From Lawsonibacter celer (GTDB lineage Bacteria > Bacillota > Clostridia > Oscillospirales > Oscillospiraceae): 64,000 bases of DNA. Below the pieces are notes generated by a model that saw nothing but the letters and a program-made list of their open reading frames with translations, was not told where the DNA came from and did no database searches. The stretch lies in contig NZ_JACOEA010000001.1 in assembly GCF_014281125.1 (NCBI RefSeq), forward strand, positions 62,001-126,000, in the 5' to 3' direction. Made by a program: the position numbers and the translations under genes. Every line of letters begins with the position of its first letter. Positions within the stretch are counted from its first letter, which is position 1. Below are positions 37,412-46,574 of the stretch, one piece after another.

Positions 37412-38701
37412 TTACCAGGTGACGCCCAGGTCGGGGCGCACATCCAGGTCAATGATCTCCCGGGCGTCATAGAACTGGCTGTACCGCTCCAGCGCCTTCC
37501 CGCTGCGCAGGGTCGTGCCGTCCGGGTGCAGGCGGTCACAGATGACGGCGGAGATGGTCGTCTTAATCTGAGAATAGGAGCTGATGCCCACGCTGGCAAA
37601 AATACGGAAGCCTTGGCTTTGAAGCCACTTGAACTGCTCGCCATAGGTTTCGCCCTGATCGTGGTCCCCGTCCGGACGGCCGCCGTGGGGATAGAACAGG
37701 ATGTTGGTGGGACCCACCAGGCTGCCCACCTCCTCCTGCCAGCGCAGGGTGTCGCGCTTCAGGCGGGCGTCGGCGGCTTCCCCCTCCGCAGACAGGCGGA
37801 TGTGCCCCCAAGTATGGGAGCCGAAGGTCCAGCCGGTCTCCTTCAGTCGGGCGATGATGGGCTTGACCGCTTCGATCTCAGCGGCGCGATGCGCGTCAAA
37901 GGCGGGACGGGCGGGATCGTCCGCAGCGATGTCAATGTCGTTCTGGGTGCGGTAGCCCAGAATGCCCTCATAGCCGGTGAGGGAGAAGCAGCCCTTGGCT
38001 CCGTTCAAAGAGAAGTCGGGGTGCTCCCGCACAAACTTGTCCAAAATGGTGGTGGCATCCAGGTCCTGGGTGAGGAAGGTTTCTCCAGTATAGGGGTCGG
38101 TGCACTCGGCCCAGATATCTCCGTCGTCCCCCAGCACCAGCTTGGAGGTAAAGCCCTGCTCCAGCATATAGGGGTAGTAATTGACGTCGTCAAAGGAAAG
38201 AATCAGAGGCTTTTTGCCCTCGGGCAGCATCAGCGTGTTGCGCTGCATCCGGGCTTCGCCATTCTCATTGGTATATTCGCTCCATACGTCGCACATATTG
38301 ACCAGAATATAACCGCGCTCATAGAGGCTGTTGAGAATTTTGTTGAATTCATCCACAGTTACCATCCAGTCGTCCAGCCCCTCCTTCTCGGACTGGGAGG
38401 CGTTGCAGTCATGGAAGGCCCACTGGGGATAGGCGATCACCGGGTGAAAGAACAGATGCTCCACCACCTGATTAGGGCCCCATGCCTGGGTGAGCTGATC
38501 TTCGCTCCAATAAGTGCGCACCGCCTCTTCCGGATCCGCAGCGGGGGTGGGGGTGGGCTCCGGCGTAGGGGTGACGACCGGCGCGGGAGAGGGAGAGTTC
38601 TCCGGCTTTTTGGTCTCCGTCCCCTTGCCGCAGGAGGACAGGGAAAGGACCAGTGCCATGCTCAGCGCTGCCGCGGCAAGACGCTTACCTGAAACTTTCA
38701 T
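37412..38701 (-). CDS. Polysaccharide deacetylase-family lipoprotein
   Basis: A 429-residue protein. Signal peptide with lipobox LSLSSC (Cys about 24), then a long Pro/Thr linker (PAPVVTPTPEPTPTPAA). The NodB-type catalytic domain has LILSFDDVNYYPY (Asp pair near 190) and the metal histidines in GSHTWGH near 305. It would remove acetyl groups from wall or other polysaccharide outside the cell. AAGGAA precedes the ATG. Confidence 0.87.
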   Translation of the reverse strand: MKVSGKRLAAAALSMALVLSLSSCGKGTETKKPENSPSPAPVVTPTPEPTPTPAADPEEAVRTYWSEDQLTQAWGPNQVVEHLFFHPVIAYPQWAFHDCNASQSEKEGLDDWMVTVDEFNKILNSLYERGYILVNMCDVWSEYTNENGEARMQRNTLMLPEGKKPLILSFDDVNYYPYMLEQGFTSKLVLGDDGDIWAECTDPYTGETFLTQDLDATTILDKFVREHPDFSLNGAKGCFSLTGYEGILGYRTQNDIDIAADDPARPAFDAHRAAEIEAVKPIIARLKETGWTFGSHTWGHIRLSAEGEAADARLKRDTLRWQEEVGSLVGPTNILFYPHGGRPDGDHDQGETYGEQFKWLQSQGFRIFASVGISSYSQIKTTISAVICDRLHPDGTTLRSGKALERYSQFYDAREIIDLDVRPDLGVTW

Positions 38702-38794
38702 GGAATCAATTCCTTCCGCAAAATTTTACCTTTTTATCTTATGACAGGATCGGACAAAAGACATCTCAAAAAGATGACAAAACCTTAAGAATTC

Positions 38795-39304
38795 TTAAGA
38801 TGGCCCCGGGACGGGGACCCGCTGTACCAGCAGAATGCAGGCTGTTGCGGTGACCGCCCCGGTGATCAGGGAGCAAAGCAGCAAGGGGGGGAGATAGACC
38901 AGGGGAGCCCGCGTGCCCAGCACCGCCATCGCGGCCAGGATCTGCCCAGTATTGTGGGCTGCGGCGCCGGCGATGGATACCCCGAAGAGGGAAAGCGCGG
39001 GCAGCCGGAGCAGTACAGCCATTACCCCCAGCGCCAGCAGCCCGCCGGAGAGAGAAAAGGCCAGGGCACTGAGACGGCCGCCCACCAACGCCCCCAGCAC
39101 ACAGCGGCAGACCAGAATCAGCAGGGCCTCCCGCCCGGACAGGCGGCACAGGGCATAGACGGTCACCAGATTGGCTAGGCCCAGCTTCAGGCCGGGAAGG
39201 GGGAAAATCAGCGCAAGGGGAACCAACCCCTCGGCCACGGAAAGGGCCAGCGCCAGAGCGGTGAGCACAGCGCAGCGGGTCAGATGCCGGGCGGAATGGG
39301 GCAT
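38795..39304 (-). CDS. Gx transporter family protein (heptaprenyl diphosphate synthase component I type)
   Basis: A 169-residue protein with five or six membrane helices. It contains VPLALIFPLPGLKLGLANLV and the GAAAHNTGQILAA segment, the Gx/Hpre_diP_synt_I signature related to ECF substrate-binding subunits. Start ATG 39304 is preceded by GAGGTG; GTG 39313 is less likely. Last of three minus-strand genes after apbE and the NusG-II gene. Function in the set is unresolved; flavin or quinone related is likely. Confidence 0.8.
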   Translation of the reverse strand: MPHSARHLTRCAVLTALALALSVAEGLVPLALIFPLPGLKLGLANLVTVYALCRLSGREALLILVCRCVLGALVGGRLSALAFSLSGGLLALGVMAVLLRLPALSLFGVSIAGAAAHNTGQILAAMAVLGTRAPLVYLPPLLLCSLITGAVTATACILLVQRVPVPGPS

Positions 39305-39347
39305 TACATTCACCTCGTCTAAGATCTGTTTTCTGCTCTGGGGGCCA

Positions 39348-39749
39348 TCAGCCGCTTACCGCATCAAAATCAGGCTCTGCCGCGCCGGACAGGGAGATGA
39401 CCAGCCGGTTGGGCAGGCAGATGATCTGGGCGCCGACCCGGTCCACCCAGCCGATGTGGACGCAGTCCTGGCTGGGGCAGCTGCTCTCCACAATCCGGAT
39501 CCGGCCAGGTTCGGCCTGAATGGTCAGGGGATAGGGGATATCGTCCAGGCGGAGGGAGACCGGATCAGTCAGTGCGCTTAAATCGTATTCAGCGATCACT
39601 TCACCATCTAAGACGACTGTGGCGGTCAAAAAGTTTCCCTCAGAGGGCGAAATCTGGAAGAATAAAAGAAGCGCCGCCGCGGCCACGGCCAGAACCACCG
39701 CAGCGTCCCAAAGGGTGGGGCGCCGGCGCTCAGCGGCGGGCAATCTCAT
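39348..39749 (-). CDS. NusG domain II-containing membrane-anchored protein
   Basis: A 133-residue protein with one N-terminal membrane helix (AAVVLAVAAAALLLFFQIS) and a beta-rich outer domain ending VESSCPSQDCVHIGWVDR...ICLPNRLVISL, the NusG-II (DUF1312) signature with two Cys. It overlaps the end of apbE by 20 bases. The family recurs beside apbE and Gx-transporter genes in anaerobes; its biochemical role is not established. Confidence 0.82.
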   Translation of the reverse strand: MRLPAAERRRPTLWDAAVVLAVAAAALLLFFQISPSEGNFLTATVVLDGEVIAEYDLSALTDPVSLRLDDIPYPLTIQAEPGRIRIVESSCPSQDCVHIGWVDRVGAQIICLPNRLVISLSGAAEPDFDAVSG

Positions 39750-40773
39750 AGGTGTATCCTCCGTCCTCGCCCTGAAACGCGAACGCATCCTCCAGTCCCT
39801 CGGTGGCTGTGACAACTCCGTCCTCACCGCAGAGAATGAGCTCAAAGCCCCCCTCCCTGCGCCAGTAGTCCAGCGCCCGTTCCGGTCCGGCCACAAACAG
39901 GGCCGTGGACAGGGCATCGGCCAGCAGGGCGTCGGGGGAGACCACTGTCACCGACAGCAGTCCGCTGTGGGCCGGGTAGCCGGTGGACGGGTCGATGATA
40001 TGGTGATAGACCACTCCGTCCTCCTCAAAATAGCGCTCATAGCCGCCGGAGGTGGAACAGGTCTGATCTGTGAGGGCCAGCACGCCCAGATAGAGATTGG
40101 AGTCCTGAGGGTCCTGCACCGCCACGCGCCAGGGCTCGCCGGTGGGCTTGACGCCGATGGCCGTAATATTCCGGCCGAGATCCAGAAGGGCGGAGTCGGC
40201 GCCGGCGGCGCGGATCACGGACTCGGCCCGCCCGGCGGCAAAGCCCTTGGCCACCGCCCCCAGATCCACCGCCATGCCCACGTTCGGAAGCCGGGCCGTA
40301 CCCGCTTGGGGGTCGATCTCCAGGGCCTGGCAGTCCACCAGGGGAAGCAGCGCGTCCAGCTGAGCCTGGGTGGGGATCTGATGGTGGTCCGTGGTGAAGC
40401 CCCAGGCGTCCATCACCGGGGCGATGGTGATGTCCAGGGCGTCGTCCAGATCAGCGGAGAGTGAGCGGGCAAAGGTGAGCAGGCTGATGAGATCCCCCTC
40501 CAGGGCAACCGCATCCTCCTCTCCGGCGTGGGCGTTGAGCTGGGAGACCTGGCTGTCCGGAAGCGTGCGGGAGAGCAGCTTTTCCAGACGCTCAATTTCT
40601 TCGCGTGCGGCGCTTGCTGCCGGTTCGCCGGCGTCGCCGTGTACGGTGACGCGCATGATGGTGTCCATGGCGAAGAACTCATTGAAGGTCCCGGTGTCCC
40701 CCACGGTGGGAGCTGAGCAGCCGCTGCACAGAAGCAGAAGCAGTAAGAGAAAAAGAGAGAAAAAGCGTTTCAT
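39730..40773 (-). CDS. apbE: FAD:protein FMN transferase (ApbE)
   Basis: A 347-residue lipoprotein (lipobox LLLLCSGC, Cys about 19). ApbE motifs include FFAMDTIMRVTVHG, VDLGAVAKGFAAGRA (near 180), LLDLGRNI and the metal site HHIIDPSTGYP with VVSPDALLADALSTALF. It transfers FMN from FAD to Thr/Ser of extracytoplasmic flavoproteins such as RnfG/NqrC. AAAGGAGC precedes the ATG. Head of the three-gene flavinylation-type set. Confidence 0.93.
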   Translation of the reverse strand: MKRFFSLFLLLLLLLCSGCSAPTVGDTGTFNEFFAMDTIMRVTVHGDAGEPAASAAREEIERLEKLLSRTLPDSQVSQLNAHAGEEDAVALEGDLISLLTFARSLSADLDDALDITIAPVMDAWGFTTDHHQIPTQAQLDALLPLVDCQALEIDPQAGTARLPNVGMAVDLGAVAKGFAAGRAESVIRAAGADSALLDLGRNITAIGVKPTGEPWRVAVQDPQDSNLYLGVLALTDQTCSTSGGYERYFEEDGVVYHHIIDPSTGYPAHSGLLSVTVVSPDALLADALSTALFVAGPERALDYWRREGGFELILCGEDGVVTATEGLEDAFAFQGEDGGYTYEIARR

Positions 40774-40931
40774 GGAACAGCTCCTTTTACGGTTCAGATC
40801 ATAGGCGCAGCTGCCGCGAATATGGAAACAATCCTGCCCCAGATGGAGATTTTACCGGATTTCGTTCCATCCGCAGAGTAAAACCATTGTATCACAGGAG
40901 AGCCGGATGGTAAAGAGAAAAGGATTGCGGC

Positions 40932-40960
40932 TTGCAAAGAGGCTCGCTTTCTGCTAGAAT
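40932..40960 (+). promoter_or_regulatory. Promoter of the hypothetical membrane gene at 41050
   Basis: TTGCAA (40932-40937), a 17-base spacer and TAGAAT (40955-40960). Confidence 0.65.
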
Positions 40961-41049
40961 ATACTAGATTGATGATTCTACGGGCCTCCTGCCCCGGTGT
41001 GGAAATCGTGCTGATAAAGAGAAAGTGCCCGTTTACAGGAGATGGATGC

Positions 41050-41832
41050 ATGAATAAGAAAGAGCAATTGCGGCAGCAGCGTCAGCGTCAGGAGGACGCG
41101 GTGCTCAATAAGGTCCTCTACTGGATTGTAGGCGCGGTGGTGTTGGAAGGGCTGCTCTTGCTGCTCAAGCGCTATTATGTGGATTATACCACCAACGGCA
41201 ATGAGATTATGATGGCCTACCGGCTGAATACCGTGCTGCCCATTCTGGCCGTTGTTTTCCTGGGACTGTTTGTGCTGTGTGCGGTGCTCTCGCTCCGCCG
41301 GCGCAGGGGCGGAAAGGAATTTGGCCTGCCGGGCGCGTTGGCTGTGTTTACCTTGATGCTGGCCGTTTGCTGTGCTATTTCCCGTCAGTTCCATGAGCTG
41401 GGGATCCGATTTTTGTATGTAGCCGTGCCCGTGGTGGCTGTGCTGGCGTTGGTCTACTATCTGTACCAAAAAGAATTTTTCCTGATATCCAGCCTGAGCG
41501 CGCTGGGCATTCTGGGCGTATGGATGGCGGCACGCCGCGCAGGTTCTCCGGTTCTGGTATGCGCCTACCTGGCAGTGCTGGCTGTGATTCTGGCGGTAAT
41601 TTTGGTGCTTGCCCGGAAGATTCAAATGGGCAAGGGCGTGCTGACCGTCCGCGGCAGGCGTTTGGAGGTATTCCCGCCAAATACCAATTATGCGATGCTT
41701 TACATTACATGCGGCGTGGTGGCTGCGGTGACTGTGGCGGCATTGTTGCTGGGCGGACTGGCGCTGCTGTACGGTGTTCTGGTCGCCTGGCTGCTGATTA
41801 TGGCTGTATATTACACAGTGCGGATGATGTAA
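41050..41832 (+). CDS. Multi-pass membrane protein of unknown function
   Basis: A 260-residue protein. A charged N-terminus (MNKKEQLRQQRQRQEDAVLN) is followed by about eight hydrophobic segments and a basic internal stretch (VRGRRLEVFPP). No recognisable family. CAGGAGATGG precedes ATG 41050. A single-gene unit between its promoter and a bidirectional terminator. Confidence 0.65.
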   Translation: MNKKEQLRQQRQRQEDAVLNKVLYWIVGAVVLEGLLLLLKRYYVDYTTNGNEIMMAYRLNTVLPILAVVFLGLFVLCAVLSLRRRRGGKEFGLPGALAVFTLMLAVCCAISRQFHELGIRFLYVAVPVVAVLALVYYLYQKEFFLISSLSALGILGVWMAARRAGSPVLVCAYLAVLAVILAVILVLARKIQMGKGVLTVRGRRLEVFPPNTNYAMLYITCGVVAAVTVAALLLGGLALLYGVLVAWLLIMAVYYTVRMM

Positions 41833-41842
41833 GCAGGATATG

Positions 41843-41879
41843 AAAAAATCCCCTCCGGCCATGGCCGGAGGGGATTTTT
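41843..41879. terminator. Bidirectional terminator
   Basis: A perfect palindrome AAAATCCCCTCCGGCCATGG with its complement, flanked by A and T runs, between two converging genes. Confidence 0.92.
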
Positions 41880-41884
41880 GACGC

Positions 41885-43669
41885 TTAAGCCTCTTTTTTG
41901 CCTTCAATCGGGGTGTAGTATTTGCTGCAGTACTGCTGGAACAGCTGGTCAAATTCCGGGTTGGCGCCGTGGTGCAGCTCACGGGTGTAGGCGTGGGCAT
42001 CAATCCGAACGATGTCGTCCTTCGAAGCAGTCTGGCGGACAATGCGCAGCGCCACATTGGAGCAGTGGTCGGAGATGCGCTCCAGATTAAACAGCAACTC
42101 CAAAAACTGTGTGCCCAGTTCAATGGTGCACTCTCCGTTTTTCAGACGCTCAATGTGGCGGTCGCGCAGGCTCTCACACAAAAGGTCGACTACCTCTTCC
42201 AGAGGCTCTACCTGTACGGCGACGGAGCGGGTGCGGGACTCATAGCAGGAGAGTGTTTTGTCAATGGTCTCCGCCACCGCCCTGGTAAGCGCGGCCAGCT
42301 CTTCCCGGGCCTGGCTGGAAAAGGTAAGCCCCCGGTCTTTCAGGATGACCGCACTCTCTGAGAGGTTTACTGCGTAATCTCCAATCCGCTCGAAGTCGGA
42401 TAGAGTGTGCAGCAATTCCGATACCTTGCCGCTCTCGGCTGGGGAAAGGGCACGGTCGGTAAGCTTGACCAGATAGCTGTCCAGCATGCCCTCAAGCTTG
42501 TCCAACGCGGTCTCGGTTTCGTTGAGACGCTCCAGCTTTTTGACGTCAAAACGGTCGACCAGCTCTACGGAAAGGAGGAAGTTGTCCCGGGCAAATTCGC
42601 CCATCTGCACCACTGCGTCATGGGCCTTCTCCAAAGCCAGAGAGGGAGAGGAGAGAAAGCGCTCGTCCAGCACGGAGAGATCCAGATCCTCCGTGTCGCC
42701 GGGGACCAAGTGCTCCACCAACTTCACCAGCTGCTTATGGAAGGGAAGCAGCAGGGCCGTACAGGCCAGATTGAAAGCCAGATGCAGATTTGCAATGGAA
42801 CTGCGGTCCATCACAGACTCCCAGAAGGGGAAATGGAACAGAGCGTTTCCGCCGTAGAGCAAAGTCAGAAAAACAGCGGTGCCGATGATATTAAAGGAGA
42901 GGTGGAGCGCGGCGGTCCGTTTGGCGTTTTTACTGGCGCCGATGGAGGAGAGCAGCGCGGTCACGCAGGTGCCGATATTCTGTCCCATAATCAGAGGGAT
43001 TGCAATCTTAAAGGAGACAATGCCGGTGGAACTGACCGCCTGAAGGATACCGACGGAAGCAGAGGAGCTCTGAATCAGCGCGGTGACCAGGGCGCCTACC
43101 AGCACGCCCAAAAAGGGATTGGAGAAAGTGGCGAACAGAGCCTGAAACTCCGGCAGGTCCTGGAGCGGAGACACAGCGGTCTCCATCGTCTTCATGCCGA
43201 TAAACAGAAGCCCTAGACCCAATATGATCTGCCCAACCGTACGCTTATGGCCGCCCTTGATAAACATGTAGAAAAGAATGCCGATTGCGGCCAGAATGGG
43301 CCCCAGATAGGCGGGCTTTAAAAACATCATCACCGGATTGTTGGAGGAAATGTCACCCAGGGCCAGCAGCTGAGCGGTAACGGTGGTACCGATGTTGGCG
43401 CCCATGATGATGCCAACGGTCTGGCTGAGCTTCATGATACCAGCGTTGACAAAGCCCACACACATGACCGTAGTAGCGGCGGAACTTTGAATCAGACCAG
43501 TGACTACGGCGCCCAATAGTACGCCCTTAAAAACATTGCTGGTTAAACGCTCCAGAATGTTTTCCAGCCGGCCGCTGGAGAGTTTCTCCAGACCATCGGT
43601 CATGGTGGACATGCCAAATAGAAAGGTTGCGATTGCCCCAAGCATGGTGACTACATCTGTTATACTCAC
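41885..43669 (-). CDS. Na+/phosphate cotransporter with PhoU-like tail
   Basis: A 594-residue protein. Two inverted NptA/NaPi repeats carry the QSSAATT and QSSSASVG signatures (near 62 and 200). The C-terminal 230 residues form PhoU-like helical bundles (LSDFERIGDYAVNLSE, LFNLERISDHCSNVA). It is expected to import phosphate with sodium. Start is GTG 43669 with TTTGGAGGCAGCCT before it. Monocistronic. Confidence 0.93.
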   Translation of the reverse strand: MSITDVVTMLGAIATFLFGMSTMTDGLEKLSSGRLENILERLTSNVFKGVLLGAVVTGLIQSSAATTVMCVGFVNAGIMKLSQTVGIIMGANIGTTVTAQLLALGDISSNNPVMMFLKPAYLGPILAAIGILFYMFIKGGHKRTVGQIILGLGLLFIGMKTMETAVSPLQDLPEFQALFATFSNPFLGVLVGALVTALIQSSSASVGILQAVSSTGIVSFKIAIPLIMGQNIGTCVTALLSSIGASKNAKRTAALHLSFNIIGTAVFLTLLYGGNALFHFPFWESVMDRSSIANLHLAFNLACTALLLPFHKQLVKLVEHLVPGDTEDLDLSVLDERFLSSPSLALEKAHDAVVQMGEFARDNFLLSVELVDRFDVKKLERLNETETALDKLEGMLDSYLVKLTDRALSPAESGKVSELLHTLSDFERIGDYAVNLSESAVILKDRGLTFSSQAREELAALTRAVAETIDKTLSCYESRTRSVAVQVEPLEEVVDLLCESLRDRHIERLKNGECTIELGTQFLELLFNLERISDHCSNVALRIVRQTASKDDIVRIDAHAYTRELHHGANPEFDQLFQQYCSKYYTPIEGKKEA

Positions 43670-43916
43670 AGGCTGCCTCCAAATCTGACGTCATTGTCAA
43701 ATACGCCGTGCGGTTGACTTGTTGCATATCTAACCATGATAAATTATAGCGATTTCGGGCAGATTCGTAAATGCTTCACAGCCGAATTTTTTAAGTTTTA
43801 TGTTTCCTCTAAATTTCCTCAGGGGATTTCGGGTAAATTCGTCAAGGTTTGCGGCAGACCTGTTCTGCATAGAGACAGGCAGCGCGGGAATAGGCTTTTG
43901 GAAGGAGGTGTAGCCT

Positions 43917-44552
43917 ATGCTCAGCGCATGGATCCTGCTCATGGTAAATGGCTTGTTTTTTACCCTGCGCCTCTCTGGAGGCACAGGTACCTTCCCGCGG
44001 CCGCTGAAGGCGGAGGAGGAGCGGGAGTGCCTGGAACGCTTTGCTCAAGGGGACATGGAGGCACGCAATAAGCTGATTGAACACAATTTGCGTTTGGTGG
44101 CGCATATCATAAAGAAATATTATACTGCCAATGGAGACCAGGATGATTTAATCTCCATTGGAACCATAGGGCTTATTAAAGGAATTTCCACCTTTAAAGC
44201 GGATAAAAATGTCCGCCTGGCAACTTATGCGTCGCGATGTATTGAAAATGAGATATTGATGTACTTCCGTGCGCAGAAAAAGCTGCAGGGCGAGGTTTCG
44301 CTGTCTGATTCGATCGACGGAGAGGGGGAGAACAACTCTCTCTCCCTGATGGATGTGATCCGCGTAGATGACAATATGCTGGAGGAGCTGGATGCCCGGG
44401 ATGCCTGCGCTAGAGTGAGAAGATGTGTGGCATCCTGTCTGGATGAGCGGGAGAATATGATCATCACGCTCCGATACGGCCTCAATGACCGCCCGCCCTT
44501 GACTCAGCGGGAGATTGCCGCGCGCTGTGGAATCTCCCGCTCCTATGTATAG
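43917..44552 (+). CDS. sigK: Sporulation sigma factor K, 5' part (interrupted gene)
   Basis: 211 residues of sigma-K, the late mother-cell sigma factor. An N-terminal hydrophobic stretch (MLSAWILLMVNGLFFTL) resembles the pro-sequence of pro-sigma-K. Region 2 has NLRLVAHIIKKYY, DLISIGTIGLIKGI and LATYASRCIENEILMYFRA. Region 4 is cut inside the helix-turn-helix after GISRSYV by a TAG (44550-44552) that belongs to an inserted element. The missing 20 residues and stop lie at 53015-53077. Joining at ATGTAT gives a 231-residue protein of normal family length. GGAGGTGT precedes the ATG. Unexcised, the product lacks part of the -35-binding helix. Confidence 0.95.
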   Translation: MLSAWILLMVNGLFFTLRLSGGTGTFPRPLKAEEERECLERFAQGDMEARNKLIEHNLRLVAHIIKKYYTANGDQDDLISIGTIGLIKGISTFKADKNVRLATYASRCIENEILMYFRAQKKLQGEVSLSDSIDGEGENNSLSLMDVIRVDDNMLEELDARDACARVRRCVASCLDERENMIITLRYGLNDRPPLTQREIAARCGISRSYV

Positions 44553-44574
44553 CGCCGCCACTAATGTAAACGAT
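44545..44574 (+). other. Left attachment site of the sigK element (attL)
   Basis: Core ATGTAT (44545-44550), 14 spacer bases, then TGTAAACGAT (44565-44574). The arm is the mirror image of the one at the right end, also 14 bases from its core. Confidence 0.85.
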
Positions 44575-44639
44575 GCCCGGAGGGCCAGATAGGCTCCCCG
44601 GGCATCAGTGTTTAGATTATTTAGTTAAGCGGCCACTCA

Positions 44640-46571
44640 TCAGTTAAGTACGTTTATTGTCCAACCATTATCAGCCAATAATTTTTGAGTATCAGCATCC
44701 ACGAATTCGTTTGGAATGGCCAAACATAGTAAGGCTGTTGCCCTCGACATAGCCACATATTGACACTTAAGCCGTCCCAAGTTTGTTTTTGTTGTTTTCT
44801 TCGGAGGCTTTCCGCAAAGATAGTTCAGTATAGACTTGATATTATGGGCACTTGAAAATGTTTCTAAAACCAAGGTTGCTAAATGTGTACGACCTTTAAC
44901 AGAATGTATACTTCCGAATTCCAGATATATACTACGCCCAGTATCAGAATCTTGGTAAATATAGTTGTTAACCTTTGGATGTGGTTTGCTGTCATCACAT
45001 TCGAGCGATACTTCATCTACCCAATTCAAAAGTGACCTGTCTCGAGAAGTTAAGGATAAATCAAATAGCTTAAGTAAATCGTCGACCTTATTAATGACCG
45101 AATTCCATTCTTCTTTTGTTTGAAATCTCGTAAGTGCAAGATCTAACATTAATTGTCTATAAACTGATCGCTTCTCATCAGGGAGTGTTTTTTCGAGAGC
45201 AATAAATGTGTTATTCGTAGGCATGACAAGATTGCTTCCTGCTGCTCGATTTATTACTCGGCACATGCCTTTAGCGATCCAGTTAACTAAGCATGACATA
45301 TCTCCAGAATAGGAAAATTCAGATAGTCCAATTCTGAAATAATCAACAAAGTATCTCTGAAATTGATTTTTTGATGTTTTTGTCGGGTTGTAGTTTGACC
45401 AATAATCATATATCCCTTTGGGAAAATGTTTTTCTGGAGTATCGTCGGACTTTTTATGAACCATGCCAACTACATGACACCCAAGTTTAGCGTTAGCTAT
45501 TAGCTCTTCATCAGAAAAGGTGTTTAGAATTAGCTTGCCAAATTCATCAATTACGCAAGAGGCTTTGTCTTTTGGAAACAAAAATATAGTGTGTTGAATG
45601 TTTCTATCAGAAAAACTATTATTTGTTCCATGCATTTGTTCTTGCGAGATAGCAACGCCGTTTGCAAGAGCAGCAATTCTATTGTCAAATCTTCGGCTTT
45701 CACTTAACACCAGAGGATTGCTTCTCGGGAACTCTGAATGCTGAACATCTTCGTTGACATAGTTGTATATTGCTTGGTTGCTATCTCCGAAACCTTGACG
45801 AACTGTTTTTACACCATCACCAGGAAATGCCTTGTGAAGCAGATCCCATAAAAGAGAATTTGTATCTTGGGCTTCATCGATGAAAAGAAGAGGAAAGCGT
45901 TCTTGTATACCTTCGGCGATCGTTGGGTGTTCGTTTAATACCTTTTGGGCGAGAAACAACATTTCGTCAAATGTAAAAAAGCCCTTCTTTTGAGAAACGG
46001 ATATTACATTTAAGAGTTCTTCTCGGGTTTTACCTTGTTTGCTCCAATCAATATCTCCCCAAGTTTTATGGTATCCGCATAGCTTTTTATCTTTATAATT
46101 CCTTTCGAAATATTTTTGGGTTTTGGGAGATAACATTTTCCAACGCAATGATTTAACATAATCCGTATCAATCATTTTTATTGATATTCCCTCTGACCGC
46201 AGCCACGGAAGTCCAATAAAAGTATCGAAGAAAGAGTGTAAAGTGCCCACAAAATGAGGATAGGAAAGTAATTTTTTACCTTCGACTGTATTTCCTAATT
46301 TATCCTCAATTTCTTCTCTGGCAACATTAGTGTGGGATAAAACACAAATTCCTGCATTTGGAAATGGCCACTTTTTTGCGAGAATAGCCAGTTTAGCTAC
46401 TAATGTCGTTGTTTTACCACTGCCGGGAAATGCTTGTACATCAATCGACTCTAAGTTCTTGATTACAGTTTTTCGAGAATCATCAAACTCAATGTTATTG
46501 CCCATTAAAGATGCGACCAATGCTACGTCATCATCAGTAATATGTATATCTTTAAGTCTGTCTATACTCAT
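44640..46571 (-). CDS. gajB: UvrD-like helicase, GajB-type
   Basis: A 643-residue SF1 helicase. Motif I is AFPGSGKTTTL (near 47), Ia LSHTNVAREEI, II LLFIDEAQDTN (near 230), III GFGDSNQAIYNY, V SIHSVKGRTHLATLVLET (near 555) and VI YVAMSRATALLCLA. It starts three bases after the stop of the OLD nuclease gene, so the two are translated together. In Gabija, GajB senses DNA ends or nucleotide depletion and works with GajA. It is longer than the Bacillus GajB prototype (about 494). AT-rich, unlike the flanking genes. Confidence 0.82.
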   Translation of the reverse strand: MSIDRLKDIHITDDDVALVASLMGNNIEFDDSRKTVIKNLESIDVQAFPGSGKTTTLVAKLAILAKKWPFPNAGICVLSHTNVAREEIEDKLGNTVEGKKLLSYPHFVGTLHSFFDTFIGLPWLRSEGISIKMIDTDYVKSLRWKMLSPKTQKYFERNYKDKKLCGYHKTWGDIDWSKQGKTREELLNVISVSQKKGFFTFDEMLFLAQKVLNEHPTIAEGIQERFPLLFIDEAQDTNSLLWDLLHKAFPGDGVKTVRQGFGDSNQAIYNYVNEDVQHSEFPRSNPLVLSESRRFDNRIAALANGVAISQEQMHGTNNSFSDRNIQHTIFLFPKDKASCVIDEFGKLILNTFSDEELIANAKLGCHVVGMVHKKSDDTPEKHFPKGIYDYWSNYNPTKTSKNQFQRYFVDYFRIGLSEFSYSGDMSCLVNWIAKGMCRVINRAAGSNLVMPTNNTFIALEKTLPDEKRSVYRQLMLDLALTRFQTKEEWNSVINKVDDLLKLFDLSLTSRDRSLLNWVDEVSLECDDSKPHPKVNNYIYQDSDTGRSIYLEFGSIHSVKGRTHLATLVLETFSSAHNIKSILNYLCGKPPKKTTKTNLGRLKCQYVAMSRATALLCLAIPNEFVDADTQKLLADNGWTINVLN

Positions 46572-46574
46572 ACT

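Noticed and set aside
38736..38747. TTATGACAG, resembling a half-site of the hix-like repeats
   Set aside because: Only one half-site of nine bases is present, with no dyad partner; expected by chance in 64 kb.
43670..43916. Possible sigma-E promoter upstream of sigK (CATATCTA near 43726)
   Set aside because: The -10-like sequence fits poorly at its last position and no suitable -35 is spaced correctly, so it was not annotated.
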